From contig DOVP01000254.1 of NCBI GenBank assembly GCA_003520025.1, positions 1 through 5,932 of the forward strand: a stretch of 5,932 bases of DNA, given 5' to 3'. A model generated the notes under the pieces. It was not told the DNA's origin. It did no database searches and saw only the letters and a list, made by a program, of their open reading frames with translations. The DNA comes from Phycisphaerales bacterium (lineage in GTDB: Bacteria > Planctomycetota > Phycisphaerae > Phycisphaerales > SM1A02). The translations under genes and the position numbers were made by a program. Shown in pieces: positions 1-5,593 of the stretch (the stretch's first letter is position 1; the number at the start of each line of letters is the position of its first letter).

Positions 1-2
1 TG

Positions 3-1568
3 CTCTCACTGATCTTTACGCTGGCGTGGGGCTCGATTGCAGCGCACAGCAGACGCGCCGAGCGGGTGATGATTCCGGCACTGGACATCCTGCAGACCAT
101 TCCAGTGCTCTCCTTTCTGCCGCCGGTGACATTGGCGCTCGTCACACTGATTCCCGGCAGTGAGATTGGGTTGGAATTGGCGGCCATTCTGATGATCTTC
201 ACCGGGCAGGCTTGGAATATGGCCTTCGGCTTCTACCAGGCGATTCGGAGCTTGCCCCCGAGTCTCTACGAAGTCGCACGTGTCAACAGATTCGGGCTGC
301 TGCGGACCTTCTTTCGTATCGAGTTGCCGGGCTCGACGCTGGCGTTGATCTACAACTCAATGATGTCCTTCGCTGGTGGCTGGTTCTTCCTGACGACCAT
401 TGAGATGTTCACGCTTGCAAGCAAAGACTTTCGGCTTCCCGGCATCGGTTCCTGGATCGCAACGGCCCAGCAATCGCACCAGTGGGGGCTCGTCGGGATC
501 GGCAGCCTCGTGCTGATCGTGCTGATCGTCGGGACCGACCAGTTGATGTTCCGACCGCTGCTGGTCTGGGCGCAGCGGTTCAAGATCGAGGAGCAGGAAG
601 GTCAGGCACCGCCGCGATCGTGGGTTGTGTCGCTCTGGCGGGCCTCACCGCTGGTTCGGGTGCTGCGGCGCCGGCGGGAACTTCGGTGGCGGGCGAAACT
701 CGCCAGAGAGGTTGCAGCAAAGGCTTCCAGTGTGGAACGGCCGAAGGTGGCGCGCCGCGATCGGCCGACGCCACGCCGCGGTGGCAGGAGCGTTCGCTCG
801 ACAGCGCGTCTGATGCTTGTACTCGCGGTATTGGCTTTGATTGGATGGGGGTTGTATCTGCTCATCCAGACAGTCCGGCCGCTTCCACTGGTAGCGGAAG
901 GCGGATCGCGTGGATGGCTGGATGTTGGATGGGGGTTGACCAGTTCATTTGGTCGGGTGCTCGTCGTGCTGTTGATCGGGTCGCTCTGGGCGATTCCCGT
1001 TGGATTGTTCATTGGCCGATCAGAGCGGCTCCGAGCGTGGCTCGGCCCCCTCGTTCAGGTCGTGGCGTCGTACCCGGCGCCTGCCTACTTCGTCATCATC
1101 ACCGTGGGCCTAGGAAGCATCGGCACGCCATTTTGGTTCATTGCGCCGCTACTCATGTTGATGGGCAGCCAGTGGTACATCCTCTTCAATGCGATGGGCG
1201 GCGCTTCGTCGATTCCATCAGACCTCACCGAGATGTCTCAAACCTATCGGTTGGGCTGGTGGGCCCGGCTTCGGCGGGTCGATCTGCCTGCGATGTTCCC
1301 CTTTCTTGTAACTGGCTGGGTGACCGCCGCCGGGGGCGCCTGGAATACGACGATCGTCGCCGAGTACGTGCAGACCGGCGTAGGGCAAGGTGATGTCCGC
1401 ATGACGGCGGGCATCGGATCACTCATTGCGTTGGCGACGGACCAAGGCGACTACGCTTTGCTCGCAGCGAGCACCATGGCGCTCGCAGTCTTTGTCATCA
1501 TCTTCAACCGACTGGTATGGCATCGCCTCTACGGCCTCTCCGCGACTCGTTTCAATTTGCAGACATGA
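3..1568 (+). CDS. ABC transporter permease with two fused membrane domains (NitT/TauT-like), 5' end missing
   Basis: The frame is open to the left edge, so this is a 3' fragment of 521 codons; the GTG at 66 is internal, because the residues before it (including S-I-A-A-H-S-R-R) continue the permease fold. Two binding-protein-dependent permease domains are fused. Each has the cytoplasmic EAA loop that docks on the ATPase: the first around residues 90-109 of the fragment (E-V-A-R...G...I-E-L-P), the second around 410-429 (E-M-S-Q...G...V-D-L-P). The motifs F-A-G-G-W-F-F-L and G-G-A-W-N-T-T-I-V-A-E-Y following the two EAA loops are typical of nitrate/sulfonate/taurine permeases. The two domains are joined by a long arginine-rich linker, roughly residues 195-268. 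From memory this layout matches the duplicated anion-transport permeases (COG4986). The ATPase gene follows after 10 bases, so both should form one inner-membrane importer. Only the start of the first domain is missing. The substrate cannot be inferred. Confidence 0.9.
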   Translation, partial: LSLIFTLAWGSIAAHSRRAERVMIPALDILQTIPVLSFLPPVTLALVTLIPGSEIGLELAAILMIFTGQAWNMAFGFYQAIRSLPPSLYEVARVNRFGLLRTFFRIELPGSTLALIYNSMMSFAGGWFFLTTIEMFTLASKDFRLPGIGSWIATAQQSHQWGLVGIGSLVLIVLIVGTDQLMFRPLLVWAQRFKIEEQEGQAPPRSWVVSLWRASPLVRVLRRRRELRWRAKLAREVAAKASSVERPKVARRDRPTPRRGGRSVRSTARLMLVLAVLALIGWGLYLLIQTVRPLPLVAEGGSRGWLDVGWGLTSSFGRVLVVLLIGSLWAIPVGLFIGRSERLRAWLGPLVQVVASYPAPAYFVIITVGLGSIGTPFWFIAPLLMLMGSQWYILFNAMGGASSIPSDLTEMSQTYRLGWWARLRRVDLPAMFPFLVTGWVTAAGGAWNTTIVAEYVQTGVGQGDVRMTAGIGSLIALATDQGDYALLAASTMALAVFVIIFNRLVWHRLYGLSATRFNLQT

Positions 1569-1571
1569 GGA
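1566..1571 (+). promoter_or_regulatory. Ribosome binding site of the ABC ATPase gene, overlapping the permease stop
   Basis: TGAGGA lies 7 bases before the ATG at 1579, and its first three bases are the TGA stop of the permease. This good Shine-Dalgarno match fixes the ATPase start at 1579, although the frame is open further upstream, to 1426 and beyond. It also suggests that translation of the two subunits is coupled. Confidence 0.75.
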
Positions 1572-1578
1572 AACGCAC

Positions 1579-2901
1579 ATGAACAGCACGATCCCAATCT
1601 GTGAAGCCCGCGGTGTGAGCATGTCTTTCGGCACACCACCGATGGAGGTGCTGAATGGAATCGACTTGGATGTCCGCCCGGGTGAGACGCTCGCCATTCT
1701 GGGCCCGAGCGGATGTGGCAAGAGCACACTGCTGCGGATTCTCTGCGGGCTTATCAGGCCGACCTCGGGCGATGTCTTCGCCAATGGCGAACCGCTCAAA
1801 GAGGTACACGAAGGCGTCAGTATTGTCTTTCAGAACTTCGCGCTGCTGCCGTGGCTGAGTGTTCGCGACAATGTGGCGGTTGGAATCAACGGGCTTGGTC
1901 TTTCGGATGATCAGGCCGATCGCCGTATCGATGAGTGCATCGAACTCGTCGGACTCGACGGATTCGAGCGGGCCTTTCCGAAGGAACTCTCTGGCGGCAT
2001 GAAGCAGCGGGTGGGTATTGCTCGGGCGCTTGTGAGGCAGCCGCAGTTGCTGTGCATGGATGAGCCTTTTAGTGCTCTCGATGTTTTTACTGCCGAGACG
2101 CTTCGTAGTGAGGTCTATCGGCTCTGTCGCGAGGAGGACAGCGATGTTGATACGCCTCGCGCCGTCGCGGGCTTGCACAGCATGCTGATGATTACACACA
2201 TCATCGAAGAGGCGGTTTTCTTGGCCGATCGCATCATCGTCATGTCCGCTCGGCCCGGGGAGATCGAGTGCGTGATCGACAACACAGTGCCGCATCCGAG
2301 GGAGTACCACGACCCAGCCTTTGAGGTGATGGTCCGAAGGCTGCATGCTGCCATCGTCGCGGGTGAAGAGTTGGAGGAGGCCGATCAAAGTGTCGGTGCT
2401 GCGGATGGACGACTTGAGATTCTGCCGGATGTCACGATGTCAGAGATCATTGGTGTCGTCGAGGTCGTGCACGATCACGACGACGCGATGGATCTCTTTG
2501 ACCTCGACGAAGAAACCGAGGAGGAACTCGGCCGACTGCTCAGTCTGGTCAAGGCCGGAGAGATGCTCGACCTGATCGACACACGAGGCAACACTGTGCT
2601 CGTGACGGATACTGGCCGTTGTCTGCTGGGCGAGGATGCCTCTGAGCGGCAGATCCTGCTGGCGAGGCAGTTGCGGCGGCTCAATGTGACGCACTGGGTG
2701 CTTCAGGCCGTCGAACAGTCGGGCGTGGATGGATGCGATCGCGATGATCTGGAATCGAGCCTCGCAAAGCGGCAACCCGCGGCTCAGGCGGCAGCCACGC
2801 TGCGGGCGTTGATCGGGTGGGCGCGATATGCGGAACTACTCGATTATTCGGCAAGTGATGAGTTGCTGAGGCTTGGCGAAGCGGGTGTGTCAGCGTTGTA
2901 G
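1579..2901 (+). CDS. ABC transporter ATP-binding protein with C-terminal AAA-associated domain (NitT/TauT-like)
   Basis: A 440-residue cytoplasmic ATPase that would power the permease encoded just upstream. All nucleotide-binding motifs are present: Walker A G-P-S-G-C-G-K-S-T (residues 42-50), Q-loop at Q85, signature L-S-G-G-M-K-Q-R (137-144), Walker B L-L-C-M-D-E-P (157-163), D-loop S-A-L-D (165-168) and H-loop His207 in M-I-T-H-I-I-E-E-A. The F-Q-N-F-A-L-L-P-W-L-S-V stretch is typical of nitrate/sulfonate/taurine ATPases. An acidic linker (about 262-280) leads to a second domain, about 285-440, with W-A-R-Y-A-E-L-L-D-Y near its end. From memory this is the AAA-associated C-terminal domain (PF09821), of unknown function and possibly regulatory. 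A segment rich in charged residues (about 185-200) lengthens the stretch between the D-loop and His207. The start is chosen from the Shine-Dalgarno site. The core call is firm, the accessory domain is likely, and the substrate is unknown. Confidence 0.93.
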   Translation: MNSTIPICEARGVSMSFGTPPMEVLNGIDLDVRPGETLAILGPSGCGKSTLLRILCGLIRPTSGDVFANGEPLKEVHEGVSIVFQNFALLPWLSVRDNVAVGINGLGLSDDQADRRIDECIELVGLDGFERAFPKELSGGMKQRVGIARALVRQPQLLCMDEPFSALDVFTAETLRSEVYRLCREEDSDVDTPRAVAGLHSMLMITHIIEEAVFLADRIIVMSARPGEIECVIDNTVPHPREYHDPAFEVMVRRLHAAIVAGEELEEADQSVGAADGRLEILPDVTMSEIIGVVEVVHDHDDAMDLFDLDEETEEELGRLLSLVKAGEMLDLIDTRGNTVLVTDTGRCLLGEDASERQILLARQLRRLNVTHWVLQAVEQSGVDGCDRDDLESSLAKRQPAAQAAATLRALIGWARYAELLDYSASDELLRLGEAGVSAL

Positions 2902-2953
2902 GCCCACTGTTATGGGGCGGTGAGGTTTCAGGGCGAGAAATTGCATAAACTGG

Positions 2954-2966
2954 CGAGATTGTCTCG
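2954..2966 (+). other. Short perfect hairpin
   Basis: CGAGA-TTG-TCTCG is a perfect 5-base-pair stem with a 3-base loop, about 50 bases after the ATPase stop. Its left arm overlaps the second copy of the GGCGAGA direct repeat. It could be part of a transcript 3' end or an operator half-site, but it is short enough to occur by chance. Confidence 0.3.
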
Positions 2967-2970
2967 TCAC

Positions 2971-2999
2971 ATGGGGCAAATCCGGGGATCATGCCCCGT
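2971..2999 (+). terminator. Candidate transcription end hairpin after the ABC operon (weak)
   Basis: GGGGCA (2973-2978) pairs with TGCCCC (2992-2997), extended by a T-G wobble and an A-T pair, around a 13-base loop. It lies 70 bases after the ATPase stop and directly behind the hairpin at 2954-2966. No T tract follows, so it is not a classic intrinsic terminator. It could protect a 3' end or be chance. Confidence 0.25.
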
Positions 3000-3080
3000 T
3001 CGCGTGCCAAACCAACCGATCCAGACCGCACGATTGGAAGGCTGGCGAAAATAGTGATGCCATCTGTCGGGGATGGTGGG

Positions 3081-3104
3081 TGACCGCAGCCGAATGCGGA
3101 GTCA
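3081..3104 (+). other. Bulged hairpin in the leader of the beta-helix gene
   Basis: TGAC-CGCA (3081-3088) pairs with TGCG (3095-3098) and GTCA (3101-3104), leaving a 2-base GA bulge and a 6-base loop. It sits about 50 bases before the probable TTG start and could belong to a structured 5' leader. No known riboswitch family is recognised. Confidence 0.25.
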
Positions 3105-3119
3105 TGCTGGGGTGGCGAG

Positions 3120-3133
3120 GGCTCACGAGAGCC
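3120..3133 (+). other. Perfect 5-bp hairpin just before the beta-helix start codons
   Basis: GGCTC-ACGA-GAGCC has a perfect stem and a four-base loop. It ends one base before the TTG at 3135 and would bury the only purine-rich tract that could serve the alternative starts at 3135 and 3138. The GGAG serving the TTG at 3153 stays free, which favours that start. Confidence 0.3.
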
Positions 3134-3141
3134 GTTGGTGC

Positions 3142-3145
3142 GGAG
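3142..3145 (+). promoter_or_regulatory. Ribosome binding site deciding the TTG start at 3153
   Basis: GGAG is placed 7 bases before TTG 3153. The other in-frame start codons nearby (TTG 3135, GTG 3138, GTG 3174, ATG 3183) either lack such a site or would cut into the signal peptide. Confidence 0.5.
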
Positions 3146-3152
3146 CAGTGGA

Positions 3153-4226
3153 TTGAAGATTTTGGCGTACAACGTGATCGCGATGATTGCCCTCTTTGTT
3201 GGAGTGGCGGCGTCCGGTGGCACCATTCGCGTGCCTGAGGAAGTGCTGTCGATTCAGCATGCGATCGATACGGCCACAGATGGAGATGTGATCGATGTCG
3301 GTCCCGGTCGCTGGCGAGAGCACATCGATCTACGGGGCAAGTCAATTCTGATACGTGGCCGCGACGGTGCCGCCACGACAATCATCGATGCGGCGGGTCT
3401 CGGCGAGAGCGTAGTGCGATGCATCACCGCCGAGGGACCGGGAACGGTATTGGAAGGATTGACGCTCACCGGTGGCAGCGGGCATGTGGGATCACATGGA
3501 TCCGATATAGCACTCGGCGGCGGCTTGCTGGCGCTTGGGTCTTCGCCGACGCTCCGCGACTGCGTTCTGAAAGGCAACACCGTCAACCGCAACGGCGGCG
3601 GCGCCTACTGCGGCAAGGGTGGCGACGTTCGCTTCGAGCGATGCCGATTCGAGCGAAACTCGGCTGAGAAGGGTGGCGGCGTATTGTGCGTATCGAGCCG
3701 GCCAACGATGATCAATTGCGTCTTCGTCGGCAACTATGCGAGTTATTCTGGCGGAGGTGTCTTTGCCGCCAAAGGCAGCACGCCGGTGCTTCGAGGATGC
3801 CGTTTCGAGATCAATCACGCGGCCTATCAAGGTGGCGGCGTGTGCTCGTTGGAATCGGCGGGTGAAGTGCTTGATTCTTCTTTCGAGCGAAATCGCGCCG
3901 GTGCCCGGGGTGGGGCGCTGTATCTGGGCTTCCGCACTTCGATGACAGCCTCCGCCTGCGCCTTTGCGACGACAACCGACTCGGTGGTGGGCGATGATCA
4001 AGTGGCCCGGGCGGACTATCGGCTCGGCGCCTGTGATCTGGGCGGCAACATATGCGTGCTGTCCGAGAAACCCGATTGTCTCGCGGCTGGCGGTACCTAC
4101 CGCGGTGACGGAACCCGATGTCCACGCGCTGACGCCACCATGCAGGCTCGCCGGGGCGGTGATCTGAACAACGACGGCGAGGTCGATCGCTCGGATCTTG
4201 GAATCCTGATGCTTCTCTGGCGTTGA
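3153..4226 (+). CDS. Secreted right-handed beta-helix repeat protein with C-terminal dockerin-like calcium-binding tail
   Basis: This 357-residue protein begins with a probable signal peptide (about residues 1-21, hydrophobic core I-A-M-I-A-L-F-V-G-V-A-A). The opening T-I-R-V-P-E-E-V-L-S-I-Q-H-A-I-D and V-I-D-V-G-P-G-R-W are typical of pectin-lyase-like beta-helix N-termini. Glycine-rich coils follow, with a G-G-G/A motif at residues 122, 148, 174, 200, 227 and 253 and an alternating C-x-F/L-x-x-N motif such as E-R-C-R-F-E-R-N. A four-cysteine module (Cys294, 301, 309, 323) precedes a single EF-hand-like D-L-N-N-D-G-E-V-D-R-S-D ending at the last residue. Both are known to me from planctomycete secreted proteins. 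A surface or extracellular role is likely, but no catalytic residues or substrate can be named. The TTG start is chosen for its GGAG site; GTG 3138 or TTG 3135 would add 5 or 6 residues to the signal peptide. It may have its own promoter in the 251-base gap upstream. Its stop lies one base from the stop of the opposite gene. Confidence 0.82.
   Translation: MKILAYNVIAMIALFVGVAASGGTIRVPEEVLSIQHAIDTATDGDVIDVGPGRWREHIDLRGKSILIRGRDGAATTIIDAAGLGESVVRCITAEGPGTVLEGLTLTGGSGHVGSHGSDIALGGGLLALGSSPTLRDCVLKGNTVNRNGGGAYCGKGGDVRFERCRFERNSAEKGGGVLCVSSRPTMINCVFVGNYASYSGGGVFAAKGSTPVLRGCRFEINHAAYQGGGVCSLESAGEVLDSSFERNRAGARGGALYLGFRTSMTASACAFATTTDSVVGDDQVARADYRLGACDLGGNICVLSEKPDCLAAGGTYRGDGTRCPRADATMQARRGGDLNNDGEVDRSDLGILMLLWR
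3516..3917 (+). repeat. Six coils of a 26-residue beta-helix repeat within the secreted protein
   Basis: Codons for G-G-G or G-G-A recur at nucleotides 3516, 3594, 3672, 3750, 3831 and 3909, spacings of 78, 78, 78, 81 and 78 bases (26, 26, 26, 27 and 26 residues). Between them lie C-V-L-K-G-N, C-R-F-E-R-N, C-V-F-V-G-N, C-R-F-E-I-N and S-S-F-E-R-N. These fit stacked coils with a cysteine and an asparagine ladder; the cysteine is lost in the last of the five. The repeat is seen at protein level and the DNA copies have diverged, so it is not a recent expansion. Confidence 0.75.
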
Positions 4227-4227
4227 G

Positions 4228-5592
4228 TCAGGCCAACACAACCTGCTGGATGAGATCTGCAACCTCTGCCATTGGCAGACGTTCTGGGAGATCGATGGGT
4301 TCGCTGCACCAGAGCAGGGGGTCGAGATGCGGGTCGCATCGGCCGTGACTGCCGCGAACGAGCGATGTTTCAAGAGGAATGACATCCATCAGGCCCCGAA
4401 AGCCCAGCCGCTTGCGGGCCAGCCGCGCAGCGACAGCGAGGCGGGGGAAGCGGATGGATGGGTCGATGAAGAGTTCGCGCGGGTCGTAGCCGGGCTTGCG
4501 GTGGATATCGACGGTGCGCTGGTAGTCGGGCGCGGTCTCGGGTGTGTTCCACCAGTCGTGGCAGAACCAGCGGTCCGCCTTGGCGAGCAGCACGATGTCG
4601 CCGCTGCGGCTGTGGTCGAGACCGCCTGCGGCGCGGACTTGGCCGTGCATGACTTCATCAACGCCATCAAGATTACTCAGCAACGCAGCAATCTCGGAGA
4701 TTCGATCCGGGTCGGCGACGTACACATGCGCGATCTGGTGATCGGTGACGGCAAAGGCGGCGCTGGCGCCGGCGTCGAGTAGATCCCTGCCGAGTTCCTG
4801 TCGAATCGTCAACATTCCCTGAGAGCGAAGCAGCCGGTTTGGCGCAACGGCATCACGGACAGGCATGATGCCGTACTCGTTGACCAGCAGGATCCGACGA
4901 CCACGATCCATCAGATGTTCAATGAGATCTGCAGCGATGTCATCGAGCGCCGCCCGCTCCGGCTTCATGGCCGGATTGCCAGGTCCGAATTTCTGGAGTC
5001 CGTAGTCCAGATGGGGCAGATAAACCAGCAGCACCGTTGGATCAAAGGCGGTGTCCACATGCCGCGCCGCATCTGCGATCCATTTGGAACTGGAGATGTT
5101 GGCTGCCGGTCCCCAGAAGTGAAACAGCGGAAATCGTCCCAGCGTTGCTTGCAACTCGTCGCGGAGACTTCCAGGGGAGGACCAGATATCGGGGATCTTG
5201 CGGCCGTCGGCTGGGTACATCGGCCGCGGTGTGATTGAAACATCAGCGCCGGAGTACATCGCATACCACCAGAAACAGTTGGCGGTGGTGATGTCGGAGT
5301 CGATCGCTCGCAGGCGATCCCAGATCCGCTCGCGCTGCACAACCCCATCGGACTGCTGCCAAAATCTGGTTTCGGCGGTGTCGCGATCGTACCAGCCGTT
5401 GCCGATGATGCCGTGCGTGCTTGGCTTCTCGCCTGTGAGCATCGTGGTTTGGCTCGTACATGTGACGGCGGGGAACTGAGGTTGGAGCCGCGTTCTGGAT
5501 CCGCCGCTGCACAAGGCAGCGAGTCGAGGCATGTCTTCGAGTTGTTCGTCCGTGAGGGCGACGAGGTCGATGATGGCAGTGCGATGTGTCAT
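4228..5592 (-). CDS. eboF: Alkaline phosphatase superfamily protein (type I phosphodiesterase/nucleotide pyrophosphatase-like), probable EboF
   Basis: 454 residues from ATG 5592, with no clear signal peptide. It resembles nucleotide pyrophosphatase/phosphodiesterases: F-P-A-V-T-C-T-S-Q (40-48) carries the presumed nucleophile Thr44, followed by T-G-E-K-P-S-T-H-G-I-I-G-N (53-65). Conserved blocks include F-W-W-Y (107-110), R-P-M-Y-P-A-D-G-R-K-I-P-D (123-135), Y-L-P-H-L-D-Y-G-L-Q-K-F-G-P (191-204) and G-S-H-G (414-417). These match, from memory, the phosphatase-like protein of the ebo (EDB) cluster. Several metal ligands of classical enzymes are absent: the N-terminal D-G is L-V-A-L, the ligand His after Asp196 is Gln200, and the D-H-G motif is E-Y-G (239-241). 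Phosphodiesterase activity is therefore doubtful. The gene follows a UbiA-like gene by one base, matching eboC-eboF order. In Nostoc punctiforme the ebo genes are linked to moving a scytonemin precursor to the periplasm; the role here is unknown. Family is firm, symbol moderately sure. Confidence 0.88.
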   Translation of the reverse strand: MTHRTAIIDLVALTDEQLEDMPRLAALCSGGSRTRLQPQFPAVTCTSQTTMLTGEKPSTHGIIGNGWYDRDTAETRFWQQSDGVVQRERIWDRLRAIDSDITTANCFWWYAMYSGADVSITPRPMYPADGRKIPDIWSSPGSLRDELQATLGRFPLFHFWGPAANISSSKWIADAARHVDTAFDPTVLLVYLPHLDYGLQKFGPGNPAMKPERAALDDIAADLIEHLMDRGRRILLVNEYGIMPVRDAVAPNRLLRSQGMLTIRQELGRDLLDAGASAAFAVTDHQIAHVYVADPDRISEIAALLSNLDGVDEVMHGQVRAAGGLDHSRSGDIVLLAKADRWFCHDWWNTPETAPDYQRTVDIHRKPGYDPRELFIDPSIRFPRLAVAARLARKRLGFRGLMDVIPLETSLVRGSHGRCDPHLDPLLWCSEPIDLPERLPMAEVADLIQQVVLA

Positions 5593-5593
5593 G

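Larger units (their letters stand above)
2902..3152. other. Intergenic region with several small inverted repeats, no gene seen
   Basis: This 251-base gap separates the ABC operon from the beta-helix gene. It holds four short hairpin-forming sequences, listed separately, and a 7-base direct repeat GGCGAGA at 2932-2938 and 2952-2958, 20 bases apart. I see no convincing -35/-10 pair at standard spacing on either strand and no run of T after any stem. The beta-helix gene should have its promoter here unless it is read through from the ABC genes. An open minus-strand frame crosses the region but is a shadow. Confidence 0.6.

Noticed and set aside
66..68. GTG 66 as the true permease start
   Set aside because: The frame is open and permease-like upstream to the window edge, and starting here would remove the first membrane helices of domain one.
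482..1393. 303-codon plus-strand open frame inside the permease gene
   Set aside because: It overlaps the permease in another frame, and its translation is rich in Arg, Ala and Gly without family motifs, while the permease frame has clear domain signatures. It is a shadow in GC-rich DNA.
1426..1578. Upstream extension of the ATPase frame
   Set aside because: It lies wholly within the permease 3' end, adds non-homologous sequence before the ATPase N-terminus, and ATG 1579 has a strong ribosome binding site.
1552..2388. 278-codon minus-strand open frame opposite the ATPase
   Set aside because: It is antisense to the Walker and signature motifs of a clear ATPase, with no recognisable motif of its own.
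2941..2964. TTGCAT as a -35 box for the beta-helix gene
   Set aside because: No -10-like hexamer lies at 16-18 bases; the sequence there is CTCGTC-like.
3516..3917. DNA tandem repeat or CRISPR-like array
   Set aside because: The periodicity is at protein level (26-residue coils) with diverged DNA and no constant repeat with unique spacers.
3492..4385. 297-codon minus-strand open frame across the beta-helix gene and the convergent junction
   Set aside because: It overlaps both well-supported genes and has no recognisable motif or convincing ribosome binding site.
4327..4782. 151-codon plus-strand open frame antisense to the phosphatase-like gene
   Set aside because: Its Val/Gly/Ala/Asp-rich translation mirrors the codon bias of the real minus-strand gene; no family motif was seen.
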